Source: Gammaproteobacteria bacterium
GTDB taxonomy: Bacteria > Pseudomonadota > Gammaproteobacteria > SZUA-140
Direction: 5' to 3'
Assembly (NCBI GenBank): GCA_016712635.1
Contig: JADJQS010000012.1
Location: forward strand, 1-64,000
Length of the DNA: 64,000 nucleotides
Position 1 is the stretch's first letter. Every line of letters starts with the position of its first letter. Position numbers and translations under genes: made by a program. Below, one piece after another: positions 8,069-16,701 of the stretch. The notes beneath the pieces are model-generated. The model saw only the letters and a program-made list of their open reading frames with translations. It was not told where the DNA came from and made no database searches.

Positions 8069-9606
8069 GGCACTACCTCGAGCGATTCATGTTCCATGAG
8101 CGGCGGGGCTGGATTGCCCAGTACGGCGTCGATGTATCCCTGCGGCAGCAGCATCTGGTCGGCAGTCGCCGTTGCATACTCCTGCACCGGGTGGGCGAAC
8201 AGCATCAGCAGGGGGCTGGCCGCCAGCGGCAGCATGGCCATGGCGAGCGGAAGCACCGGCAGCGTCAGCGCCGGACGTCCGGCGCTCTTCCAGAACAGCA
8301 CGCTTCCGGCGCGGCCGAGCGCGACGATGCCGAGCAGACTACCGCCGAGCAGGGTGCCCCACAGCCAGGGCATGCTGCGGTGCTCCAGGGCCGCCTCCAG
8401 TATCAGCAGCTTGCCAAGGAAACCGCTCAGCGGGGGCATGCCCGCCACGGCGATGGCGGCGAGGAAAAACACCGCGCCCGTCAGCGCCGGTCGGCCGACG
8501 GCGGTACCGGGCACCAATGCATCCGCGCCCATGCCTCGCTGGCGCGCGATTACATCGGCGAGGAGGTACAGGCACACCGTAATCATGGTGGTGTGCAGCA
8601 GATAATACAGCGCCGCGCTGATGCCGGCTGCGCTGAACAGTCCGACCCCGGCCAGAAGCGTGCCCACCGAGACTATGATCAGATAGGATACGAGCAGGCG
8701 CAGGCGGTTGGCGGCGAGCACGCCGATCGCCCCCATCGCAACGGTAAGCACCGCCAGCGGCAGCAGCCAGGGCTCGGCAACGCCTGCGGCCGCTCCGGCC
8801 CCGGCGCCAAAGATCAGGGTGAAGATGCGCAGTATGGCGTAGACGCCGACCTTGGTCATTATGGCGAACAGCGCCGCCACCGGCGCCGCCGCGGCGCTGT
8901 AGGCAGCGGGTAGCCAGAAATAGAGCGGCAGCAGCGCGGCCTTGAGCATGAACACCACCAGCAACAACAGGGCGCCGCCCCGCAGCAGGCTTGCGTTGGC
9001 CGGGTCTGGCTGCGCCGCCTGGCGCGCAAGATCCGCCATGTTCAGCGTGCCGGTGACTCCGTAGATTATCCCCACGGCAATGAGAAACAGGGCTGAACCT
9101 GCCAGATTCAGCACGACATAGTGCAAGGTCGCGCGGGTGCGCGCCGCTCCGGCGCCTTCGCCCTGCAGCAGCAGGCCGTACGACGCGATGAGCAGGATCT
9201 CGAAGAATACGAAGAGGTTGAACAGGTCGCCGGTCAGGAAGGCGCCATTGAGCCCGAGGATCTGAAACTGGAACAGAATATGGAAATAAGGATTGGCGCG
9301 CAGCTCGCCGCTCAGGGCATACAACAGGCTGCACAGCCCCACCACCGACGTCAGGACCAGCATGAGCGCGCTGAGCCGGTCCGCCACCAGTACGATACCG
9401 AACGGCGCCGGCCAGCCGCCCAGTGCGTAGACGCGGTAGTGGTCCGCTCCGGCGTCCAGCAGCATCCACAGCGTGACCGGGAGCAGCAGCAAGCAGCCGG
9501 TCAGGTTCATGATGCGGGCCAGCGCCTCGCGGCGGCGCACGAAGAGCAGCGACAGCGCGCCGCACAGCAGCGGCAGCACGATCGGGGCGATGACAAGATG
9601 ATTCAC
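8065..9606 (-). CDS. mnhD: Na+/H+ (Mrp) antiporter subunit D (NuoN/M-like)
   Basis: This 513-residue polytopic protein belongs to the proton-translocating NuoL/M/N superfamily. FEILLIASYGLLL contains the conserved membrane Glu, LLPLYFWLPAAYSAAAAPVAA includes the Lys/Pro-rich discontinuous helix region, and PPLSGFLGKLLILEAAL matches the usual C-terminal Lys-containing helix. Together with MnhA it is thought to form the ion path. Both ends overlap the neighbouring genes by four bases. Confidence 0.94.
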   Translation of the reverse strand: MNHLVIAPIVLPLLCGALSLLFVRRREALARIMNLTGCLLLLPVTLWMLLDAGADHYRVYALGGWPAPFGIVLVADRLSALMLVLTSVVGLCSLLYALSGELRANPYFHILFQFQILGLNGAFLTGDLFNLFVFFEILLIASYGLLLQGEGAGAARTRATLHYVVLNLAGSALFLIAVGIIYGVTGTLNMADLARQAAQPDPANASLLRGGALLLLVVFMLKAALLPLYFWLPAAYSAAAAPVAALFAIMTKVGVYAILRIFTLIFGAGAGAAAGVAEPWLLPLAVLTVAMGAIGVLAANRLRLLVSYLIIVSVGTLLAGVGLFSAAGISAALYYLLHTTMITVCLYLLADVIARQRGMGADALVPGTAVGRPALTGAVFFLAAIAVAGMPPLSGFLGKLLILEAALEHRSMPWLWGTLLGGSLLGIVALGRAGSVLFWKSAGRPALTLPVLPLAMAMLPLAASPLLMLFAHPVQEYATATADQMLLPQGYIDAVLGNPAPPLMEHESLEVVP

Positions 9607-9938
9607 CGGTCAGACTCTCCGCCGTCCACGTGATCCGAACCCAGTTCTACCCGCGCGCGCAGTGCCAGGATGACCAGAAAGGCCGTCATGCCGAAACCGA
9701 TCACGATTGCGGTCAATACCAGCGCCTGGGGCAGCGGATCGGTATAGCCGGCGGCGTCTGCCGAGATCACCGGCGGTTGCCCTGTGACCAGACCGCCGGA
9801 GGCGAACAGAAAGAGATTGACCGCATAGGAGAGCAGGGTCAGTCCCAGCACGACCGGATAGGTGCGCGCGCGCAGCAGCAGATACACCCCGCAAGCAGTG
9901 AGGACGCCGACCGCGGTGGCGAACAGGGCCTCCATCAC
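9603..9938 (-). CDS. mnhC: Na+/H+ (Mrp) antiporter subunit C (NuoK-like)
   Basis: This 111-residue protein has three hydrophobic helices and is homologous to NuoK. The family signature DPLPQALVLTAIVIGFGMTA is present, as is the GLTLLSYAVNLFLF helix. It overlaps both mnhA/B and mnhD by four bases. Confidence 0.93.
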   Translation of the reverse strand: MMEALFATAVGVLTACGVYLLLRARTYPVVLGLTLLSYAVNLFLFASGGLVTGQPPVISADAAGYTDPLPQALVLTAIVIGFGMTAFLVILALRARVELGSDHVDGGESDR

Positions 9939-12745
9939 TCGCGCGCCTCGCTGCCAGGTGATTCCGCCGTGCCTCGGGGCGCGGTGATCTCGCCCAGTCG
10001 TGCAAGGATGAGCATCACCGTGCCGACGACCGCGAGGTACACCCCGATATCGAACGACAGGGCGGATGCGAGCGCCACCTCGCCGATCAGCGGCAGGTGC
10101 AGGTGCGCGAAGGCAGAGGTCAGGAATGGCCGGTCGAACATCCAGCTGGCCAGTCCGGTGCCCGTGCTGATGAGGATGCCGGTGGCGATCAGCGGGTAAT
10201 AATCCAGCAGAAGGCGTTCGCGCGTCCAGGCAATGCCGTTGGCGAGATACTGCAGGATCAGCGCTACCCCGGTGACGAGGCCGGCGATGAAGCCGCCGCC
10301 CGGCAGGTTGTGGCCGCGCAGGAACAGATACAGCGAGACGAGCAGTGCGAGCGGCAGCAGCGGGCGCGACAGCGTCGCCATGATGAGCGGATAGCGGTCA
10401 GGCGACCAGGCGCGGCCGTCCGGGTCGCGCGCGGGCAGGTGTGGCCGCAGTCCGTGCAGCAGGGTGAAGATACCGACAGCCGCAATCGCCAGTACGGTGA
10501 TTTCACCTAGGGTGTCGAAGCCGCGGAAATCGACCAGGATCACGTTCACCACGTTGCTGCCGCCGCCGCCCGGCACGGACTGTTGCAGGTAATAGGTCGA
10601 GATGCTGTCGTGTTCGCGGGTCAGGAGCTGCCAGCAGGCAAAGCCGACGCCGCCGCCGGCGAGAGTCGCCAGCGCGAGGTCGCGCAGCCGGTGCGCTGCG
10701 CCGGTGCCGGTAGGAGCGTGGCGCGGTATGAAGAATAGCGCCAGCAGAAGCAGGATGATGCTGACCACCTCCACTGACAGTTGGGTCAGCGCGAGGTCCG
10801 GGGCGGAGAAGCGGGCAAAGGTGAGCGCGACGATCAGGCCCGCCACGCTGAGCAGGATCAGCGCCAGCAGCCGCTGGCGATGCCACGCCGCCGTGCCGAT
10901 CGCGGCCGCGGCGAGGATCAGGCCGGCGACGAGGCTGATGCCGTCGATGGGTGTGGCGGCGGACGCGCCAAACGCTGGGGCGCCGTCGGCAAGATACGGC
11001 GCGACACCGAGTATGACGGCGGAGGCGATGAACAAGGTCAGATAGCGCTGCAAGGAACCGTTCTCCAATGCTCGCGTACTGCGCGTCGCACCGCCCATGA
11101 CGGCGGCCAGCAGCAACTCGTAGTTGCGTTTTGCGCTCACCGCCGGCAGCCGGTCGTGCAGCGCGTAGATGCGCCGGCGCAGCGCATAGATCAAACCGCC
11201 ACCCGCGAGAGCTGCCAGGCTCATGAGGAACGGGCCGGTGAAGCCGTGCCAGATGGCGAGGTCGTAATCCGGCACTTCCCGCTGCAGTACGCTGGCGGTG
11301 GCGAGGTCCAGCAGCGGCACTACCGTGATGACTGGCAGGATGCCCACCAGCAGGCACAGCGCCACCAGCACCTCGACCGGGATTTTCATGTACCGCGGCG
11401 GCTCGTGCGGTGTGCGCGGAAGATCCACCGGCTCGCCGTTGAAAAATACATCGTGGATGAAACGGATCGAGTACGCGACGGCGAAGATTCCCGCCAGTAC
11501 CGCGCCCGCGGGCAGGATCCAGTACAGGGAACCGAGTAATTCCTGGTTCAGCGTCTCGGCAAAGAACATCTCCTTGCTCAGGAACCCGTTGAAAAGCGGC
11601 ACGCCTGCCATGGAGGCGGCTGCCACCATGGCGAGCGTGGCGGTGTGCGGCATGTAGTTCCACAGGCCGTTGATGCGCCTCATGTCGCGCGTGCCGCATT
11701 CATGGTCAATGATGCCGGCGGCCATGAACAGCGAGGCCTTGAAGGTGGCATGGTTGATGATGTGGAAAACGCCGGCCACCGCGCCGAGGTCGGTGCCCAG
11801 TCCGAACAGCAGCGTGATCAGGCCCAGATGGCTGATGGTGGAGTAGGCGAGCAGACCCTTGAGATCATGCTGGAACAGCGCGGTGTAAGCGCCGAAGAGC
11901 AGTGTCAGCAACCCCGCGCCGCCGACCAGGTAAAACCAGAGATCGGTGCCGGACAGGGCCGGATACAGGCGCGCGATCAGATAGATGCCGGCCTTGACCA
12001 TGGTGGCCGAATGCAGGTACGCGCTCACCGGGGTGGGCGCGGCCATGGCATGGGGCAGCCAGAAGTGCAGCGGAAACTGCGCGGATTTGGTGAATGCGCC
12101 GAGGAGGATGAGCGCGAGCGCGGGTGCGTACAACGGATGCGCGCGGATCATCTCGCCGGAGGCGATGACGACGGACAGCTCATAGCTGCCTGTCATGTGA
12201 CCCAGCAGCAGGATGCCCGCGAGCAGGGCCAGTCCGCCGCCGCCGGTGACGGCGAGGGACATGCGGGCGCCCTCCCGTGCTGCGGCCTGGTGGCGCCAGT
12301 AACCGATCAGCAGGAAGGAACTCAGGCTGGTCAATTCCCAGAAGATCAGCAGCAGGATCAGGTTGTCTGACAGCACGACGCCCAGCATGCTGCCCATGAA
12401 CAGCAGCATATAGCCGTAGAAGCGCCCCATGGGGTCGCGCGACGAGAGATAATAGCGCGCATACATGATGACCAGCAGGCCGATGCCCAGTATCAGCAGC
12501 ACGAACAGCAGGCTGAGCCCGTCAAGGCGCAACGACAGGTTGAGGCCGAGCGCCGGCAGCCAGGGCAGGGTGACGGTGCTCGTCTGCCCGGCGAACACCG
12601 CGGGCATCGAGGCCGCCGCCGCGGCGAGCGCTAGCGCCGTCACGGCCGCCGCCGCCCATGCGGAGGCATTGCGTCCGTAACGTATGCACAAGCCTGGCAG
12701 GCCCGCGCCGAGGAAGGGCATGAGTATGATCAGAAGCAGGTTCAT
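9935..12745 (-). CDS. mnhA: Na+/H+ (Mrp) antiporter subunit A fused to subunit B (MnhAB/PhaAB)
   Basis: The chosen start at 12745 (MNLLLIILMPFLGAG) gives about 936 residues. The frame is open 31 codons further upstream, but that part is polar and does not fit a membrane N terminus. The N-terminal NuoL-like antiporter domain includes FWELTSLSSFLLIGYW, HSATMVKAGIYLIARLYPAL and a HLGLITLLFG segment. It is followed by the MrpA C-terminal domain (LTQLSVEVVSIILLLLALFF), then an MrpB-like segment with GHNLPGGGFIAGLVTGVALI. The A-B fusion matches the six-gene Pha-type layout. The complex exports Na+ or K+ for protons and helps with pH or salt homeostasis. Confidence 0.93.
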   Translation of the reverse strand: MNLLLIILMPFLGAGLPGLCIRYGRNASAWAAAAVTALALAAAAASMPAVFAGQTSTVTLPWLPALGLNLSLRLDGLSLLFVLLILGIGLLVIMYARYYLSSRDPMGRFYGYMLLFMGSMLGVVLSDNLILLLIFWELTSLSSFLLIGYWRHQAAAREGARMSLAVTGGGGLALLAGILLLGHMTGSYELSVVIASGEMIRAHPLYAPALALILLGAFTKSAQFPLHFWLPHAMAAPTPVSAYLHSATMVKAGIYLIARLYPALSGTDLWFYLVGGAGLLTLLFGAYTALFQHDLKGLLAYSTISHLGLITLLFGLGTDLGAVAGVFHIINHATFKASLFMAAGIIDHECGTRDMRRINGLWNYMPHTATLAMVAAASMAGVPLFNGFLSKEMFFAETLNQELLGSLYWILPAGAVLAGIFAVAYSIRFIHDVFFNGEPVDLPRTPHEPPRYMKIPVEVLVALCLLVGILPVITVVPLLDLATASVLQREVPDYDLAIWHGFTGPFLMSLAALAGGGLIYALRRRIYALHDRLPAVSAKRNYELLLAAVMGGATRSTRALENGSLQRYLTLFIASAVILGVAPYLADGAPAFGASAATPIDGISLVAGLILAAAAIGTAAWHRQRLLALILLSVAGLIVALTFARFSAPDLALTQLSVEVVSIILLLLALFFIPRHAPTGTGAAHRLRDLALATLAGGGVGFACWQLLTREHDSISTYYLQQSVPGGGGSNVVNVILVDFRGFDTLGEITVLAIAAVGIFTLLHGLRPHLPARDPDGRAWSPDRYPLIMATLSRPLLPLALLVSLYLFLRGHNLPGGGFIAGLVTGVALILQYLANGIAWTRERLLLDYYPLIATGILISTGTGLASWMFDRPFLTSAFAHLHLPLIGEVALASALSFDIGVYLAVVGTVMLILARLGEITAPRGTAESPGSEARE

Positions 12746-13044
12746 GCTGGTCGCGTCAGTCGAGACTTCCATGCCGCGGCATCCGGGCGCGTCCCCCGCT
12801 GGCCTCGGGCGACCCGTCGCGATATCCGGCGGGAACATACAGTGTGCAATGTTAACACGGATGCCTGTTCACTGAATTACCCGAATATCCGTGCGCTCAG
12901 CGCGTATTCCGCGCTGCATGGGCATCAGGATCCTGCGCCCATGCGCGCGCAACCAAGCGGTCTCTGTCTCAATGCACTGCATTGCCGGAAGCATCCGTAA
13001 GCGGCATAGTATTCGCGCGCATTGCAGGGCGGAGGAAGTAAATC
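12746..13044. other. divergent intergenic region
   Basis: These 299 bp separate the mnh operon (minus) from the quinone-reductase gene (plus) and must hold both promoters. I see no gene or strong hairpin. A clear Shine-Dalgarno sequence (GGAGGAAG) precedes the plus-strand ATG at 13045. Confidence 0.4.
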
Positions 13045-14046
13045 ATGAAGGTAGTGGTCATGACGGCGGAGGGAGGACCCGAGGTTCTGGAGTGCCGCGA
13101 AATCCCCGATCCGGAGATTGGAGTCGCGACCCAGCTCAAGGTGCGCCTGCGCGCGGCCGGGGTGAATCCGGTCGATGCGAAGATGCGCCGGCGCGGGCTG
13201 TATTTCCCCGGCGCCTTGCCGGCGGTGCTCGGCTGCGACGGCGCCGGCATCGTCGTCGAGACCGGCGCGGCGGTGACCCGCTTCAAACCGGGTGACGAGG
13301 TCTGGTTTTGCGACGGCGGCGCCGGCGGCGATCCCGGGTGCTACGCCGAGTACAAGGTCCTGGACCAGGGCGTCGCACGCCTGAAACCGGCTGCGTTGAA
13401 TTTCAACGAGGCCGCCGCGGCGCCGCTGGTGCTGATCACGGCATGGGAGGCGCTGTTCGAGCGCGCAGACCTGCGGTCGGGCCAATCGATACTGATACAT
13501 GGCGGCACCGGCGGCGTCGGCCACGTCGCGATCCAGCTCGCGAAGCGGGCAGGCGCCCAGGTCTGCGTCACCGTGGGAAGCCACGACAAGGCCGAGTACG
13601 CGCGCCGGCTCGGCGCCGACGAGTCAATCGTCTATTCCGAACGCGACTTCGTGCAGGCGGTGAACGCGTGGACGGACGGGCGTGGTGTGGACGTAGCCCT
13701 CGACACGGTCGGCGGCGAGGTCTTCCGCCGCACCATCGAGGCAGTCGCGCATTACGGAGACCTGGTGACGCTGCTCGATCCCGGCGCGGACGTCGCCTGG
13801 CGCGAGGCGCGCAACCGCAACCTGCGCGTCGGTTTCGAGTTCATGCTGATACCGATGCTGCGCGGTCTGGCTGACGCGCGCCGGCGGCAGGGCGAGATAC
13901 TGGATCGCTGCCGTGAATGGTGCGACGAGGGTGTGATGAGCATCGAGGTGGCGCGGACCCTGCCCCTCGAGTGGGCCGCCGAGGCTCACCGGCTCATCGA
14001 GCAGGGGCATACCCGGGGCAAGATCGTGCTGGAGATCGCGGACTGA
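13045..14046 (+). CDS. zinc-free MDR oxidoreductase (quinone oxidoreductase-like)
   Basis: This 333-residue medium-chain dehydrogenase/reductase has an N-terminal GroES-like domain with AAGVNPVDAKMRRRG and LGCDGAGIVVE. The Rossmann domain carries the NADPH motif ILIHGGTGGVGHVAIQLAK at about 150-168. The catalytic-zinc Cys/His ligands and the structural-zinc four-Cys lobe of alcohol dehydrogenases are absent. This matches the NADPH:quinone reductase/zeta-crystallin branch. The physiological substrate is unknown. A good Shine-Dalgarno supports the start. The gene is monocistronic and divergent from mnh. Confidence 0.88.
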   Translation: MKVVVMTAEGGPEVLECREIPDPEIGVATQLKVRLRAAGVNPVDAKMRRRGLYFPGALPAVLGCDGAGIVVETGAAVTRFKPGDEVWFCDGGAGGDPGCYAEYKVLDQGVARLKPAALNFNEAAAAPLVLITAWEALFERADLRSGQSILIHGGTGGVGHVAIQLAKRAGAQVCVTVGSHDKAEYARRLGADESIVYSERDFVQAVNAWTDGRGVDVALDTVGGEVFRRTIEAVAHYGDLVTLLDPGADVAWREARNRNLRVGFEFMLIPMLRGLADARRRQGEILDRCREWCDEGVMSIEVARTLPLEWAAEAHRLIEQGHTRGKIVLEIAD

Positions 14047-14134
14047 TCTCTGTGCAGATCAGGGCGCCGCGCTCCAGCCGCGTGCCGAGGCCAAGGGGCC
14101 TCCGGAGCAATGTGCCGCGCGACACTCGCCGCGG

Positions 14135-14314
14135 TCAGCGGCGGTAGCGCTGCCGCCCGGGGCGAAGGCGCAGCGGCTGGAGTTCTGCAGCGCCATCCGG
14201 GTCGTACTGCCGGCTCCAGGCCTTGCTGGATCTGAGGCTCAGGGCGATCGCCGCGCCGACGATACCGCCGACCATGAATGCCATGAGTACCGACTCGATC
14301 ATTATATCCGTCAT
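14135..14314 (-). CDS. small single-pass membrane protein (59 aa)
   Basis: This gene was found by reading the reverse strand. The ATG at 14314 is preceded eight bases upstream by a perfect GGAGG. It encodes 59 residues: MTDIMIESV, one hydrophobic helix (about residues 9-28, LMAFMVGGIVGAAIALSL), then a basic tail ending RPGRQRYRR. This is a classic single-pass inner-membrane microprotein with a positively charged cytoplasmic end. The ribosome site, helix and clean stop make it likely real. Its function is unknown. It is convergent with the quinone-reductase gene. Confidence 0.6.
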   Translation of the reverse strand: MTDIMIESVLMAFMVGGIVGAAIALSLRSSKAWSRQYDPDGAAELQPLRLRPGRQRYRR

Positions 14315-14590
14315 TGGTTTGGCCTCCGGGGTATAAACCCGCTGATTCCAGTTCTGGTGCCTCCATATCCGATATCGTCACCTGTCGTATCGGGTTTAAT
14401 TAAATGCGCCTCGGGCAGGAATCGGTGTCGGTTCACGGTCATGTTTCGGTGGTAGCACATGTAGAGACGTGTGTGTGATTCTGGAGAAGGGTATTGGTAT
14501 ATTTGCAATAAGAAATAACATGTTGAATTTAATTTCTACTGTAGAACGTGATTGATTGCCCTGTGTCCGGGTGGCGCGTATCTTGTCTGC

Positions 14591-15664
14591 ATGAAACTCG
14601 ACCATCACGAACGCAAACGGAGTGGCCGTGGCGCAACCCTGAGCCCGGACAACCGCTACAGCGCGCGCACCCGCGCCGGGATCGACGATGGCTGGGGTAG
14701 CCTCGACGCGACGCTGGAACCACTTGCCACCACGCTGACGGTAGACGCCAGCCGCAGCGTGATCAGCTATAACAGCTCGCCCGATGTCGGCTTCGATCGC
14801 TCGATCAATCCCTACCGCGGCTGCGAGCACGGCTGCGTGTATTGCTTTGCGCGGCCCACACACGCCTATCTCGACCTGTCGCCCGGCCTCGACTTCGAGA
14901 GCCGGCTGTTTTACAAGCCCGACGCGCCGGAGCTGCTGCGCAAGGAACTGGCCGCATCGCGTTACGAATGCGCGACTATTGCCGTTGGCATCATCACCGA
15001 TTCCTACCAGCCGGTGGAGCGGCGCCTGGGCCTGACGCGGCGCATCCTTGAGACACTTCTGGAGGTGCGCCACCCGTTCAGCATCGTGACCAAGTCCGCG
15101 CTGATCGAGCGCGACCTAGACCTGCTGGCGGAGTCGGCGCGGCTGAACCTGGCCGGTGTCGCCGTGTCGGTGACGACACTGCAACGCGACCTCGCGCGCC
15201 GCATGGAGCCGCGCGCGGCCGCGCCGCAGCGCCGGCTGGAGGTGATCCGGAGCCTCAGCGCCGCCGGCGTGCCGGTCACCGTGCTGGTGGCGCCGCTGAT
15301 CCCGGTGCTGACCGATACCGAACTGGAAGACATCCTCGGCCAGGCGCGGGAGGCGGGCGCACGCGCCGCGGGCTACGTGCTGCTGCGCCTGCCGTACGAA
15401 CTGAAAGACATGTTCCGCGACTGGCTGCAGGTGAATGAACCGCTCAAGGCGTCCCACGTCATCGGCCGGTTGCAGGACACGCGCGGCGGCAAGGACTATC
15501 AGTCGGAGTTCGGCGTGCGCATGCGGGGGACGGGCGAGTACGCCGACATGATCGCGCAGCGCTTCCGTCTCCATGCGAAGAAGCTCGGCTACGGCGAGCT
15601 GCCGGAACTCGACTGCTCGCAATTCAGGAAGCCAGCCACAGGTCCGCAGATGAGCCTATTTTGA
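14591..15664 (+). CDS. PA0069-family radical SAM protein
   Basis: From the ATG at 14591 the product is 357 residues. A start 13 codons earlier is possible but less natural. It has the SPL/PA0069-type radical SAM motif CEHGCVYCFAR (C78, C82, C85) after SINPYRG, and continues with ETLLEVRHPFSIVTKS and DLLAESARLNLAGVAVSVT. The C terminus has the family DYQSEFGVRMRGTG segment. The family resembles spore photoproduct lyase-like or Rv2578c proteins. Its substrate is not established. It begins a run of plus-strand genes. Confidence 0.88.
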   Translation: MKLDHHERKRSGRGATLSPDNRYSARTRAGIDDGWGSLDATLEPLATTLTVDASRSVISYNSSPDVGFDRSINPYRGCEHGCVYCFARPTHAYLDLSPGLDFESRLFYKPDAPELLRKELAASRYECATIAVGIITDSYQPVERRLGLTRRILETLLEVRHPFSIVTKSALIERDLDLLAESARLNLAGVAVSVTTLQRDLARRMEPRAAAPQRRLEVIRSLSAAGVPVTVLVAPLIPVLTDTELEDILGQAREAGARAAGYVLLRLPYELKDMFRDWLQVNEPLKASHVIGRLQDTRGGKDYQSEFGVRMRGTGEYADMIAQRFRLHAKKLGYGELPELDCSQFRKPATGPQMSLF

Positions 15665-15693
15665 TCTGTCCCGGCTTTTTACAGGAACGATGC

Positions 15694-16197
15694 ATGGCCT
15701 TTGCCTACTACAAGCGCCTGACCCGACGCCAGCAGGTCATCTACCGCAAGAGTAACGAGGTGCCTGCGGTGCCCCTGCCGAACTGGCGTACAGTGCAGCC
15801 GATCGCGCAGCGTCTGGAAGAGGCGCTGCCCGGTGGAGACCGGCGCGCCGTGCAGGAGCTGTGCGCCGAGCTGCTCAACGCGATGGCCGACGGCCTGAAG
15901 ATCCGCCGCGTGCGCATCACCGTACTGGCGCGTCGCCCCTCCGACGAGACCGAGGAACTGCACGGCTGTTATCAGCCTGCCGAGGAGGGTGGACATGCCG
16001 TGATCAAGGTGTGGATGCGCACTGCCAAGCGCAACCAGGTGGTGGCGTACAAATCCTTCCTGCGAACTGTTCTGCACGAGTTCTGCCATCATCTGGACTA
16101 CATGCTGCTCGGGCTGGCGGATTCGTTTCACACGGAAGGGTTCTATCAGCGGGAGTCGAGCCTGTTTCACCAGGTGATCCATCATACGGAAATTTAG
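15694..16197 (+). CDS. putative zinc metallopeptidase-like protein (HEFCH motif)
   Basis: The ATG at 15694 (MAFAYYKRLTRRQQ) gives 167 residues. The C-terminal half has a gluzincin-type VLHEFCHHLDYML, in which H128, E129 and H132 fit HExxH, followed 14 residues later by HTEGFYQRESSL, which can supply a third ligand. The N-terminal part is helical and basic. There is no signal peptide, so it is predicted to be cytosolic. It lies 29 bp after the radical SAM gene, in the same direction. Peptidase activity is inferred from the motif only. Confidence 0.65.
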   Translation: MAFAYYKRLTRRQQVIYRKSNEVPAVPLPNWRTVQPIAQRLEEALPGGDRRAVQELCAELLNAMADGLKIRRVRITVLARRPSDETEELHGCYQPAEEGGHAVIKVWMRTAKRNQVVAYKSFLRTVLHEFCHHLDYMLLGLADSFHTEGFYQRESSLFHQVIHHTEI

Positions 16198-16327
16198 TTA
16201 TATTACTTGAAGCCGCTTGGCACTGACGGCGCATCGCCCGGTGCAGGCTCGAAAGCTGGAATCCATCGATATTTCCCGGATTCCGCTGTGCATTATACAG
16301 GCCGCATAATTGAAAGTGGAAACCGCC

Positions 16328-16624
16328 ATGCATGTAACCCTTGTCCATGTACAGGTCAAACCTGAGTGCGTCGCCGACTTCGTCGAGGCAACACGCCGAA
16401 ATCATGAGCTCTCGGTGCGCGAGGCGGGCAACCGGCGCTTCGACGTACTGCAGTCGACCGAAGATTCGACACGCTTCGTGCTGTACGAGGCCTATGCCTC
16501 GGCGGCGGATGCCGCGGCGCACAAGCAGACCGCGCATTATCTGGCCTGGCGCGATGCGGTGGCCGGCTGGATGGCGGCGCCGCGCCAAGGCGTGCCGTAT
16601 CGCGGCCTGTTTCCTGCAGGATGA
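16328..16624 (+). CDS. antibiotic biosynthesis monooxygenase (ABM)-fold protein
   Basis: The ATG at 16328 (MHVTLVHVQVKPECVADF) gives 98 residues of a dimeric ferredoxin-like ABM fold: a beta strand, a helix FVEATRRNHELSVREAGN, then RFDVLQS and RFVLYEAYAS strands, and an AHKQTAHYLAWRDAV helix. This pattern is shared with YgiN (quinol monooxygenase) and LsrG. The exact substrate cannot be told. It lies directly before an iron-type alcohol dehydrogenase gene and may act with it. Confidence 0.82.
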   Translation: MHVTLVHVQVKPECVADFVEATRRNHELSVREAGNRRFDVLQSTEDSTRFVLYEAYASAADAAAHKQTAHYLAWRDAVAGWMAAPRQGVPYRGLFPAG

Positions 16625-16642
16625 CTACGTAAAAGTGATGCT

Positions 16643-16670
16643 CTGGATCCCCGTTTTCGCGGGAATGACG
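16643..16670. repeat. short dispersed hairpin repeat (CCCG-TTTTCG-CGGG type)
   Basis: The sequence CTGGATCCCCGTTTTCGC followed by GGGAATGACG has the form of a small repeat that is common in proteobacterial intergenic regions. It can form a CCCG/CGGG hairpin. It occupies the 77-bp gap between the ABM-fold gene and the alcohol dehydrogenase gene. I saw only this copy in the window. Confidence 0.4.
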
Positions 16671-16701
16671 TGCTGGTATTTAATGGCTGCTCCATAGATC
16701 A

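Noticed and set aside
13986..14381. 131-codon minus-strand frame overlapping the small membrane gene
   Set aside because: Arg/Ala/Pro-rich shadow; the in-frame 59-residue product with a perfect ribosome site is the better reading of this strand.
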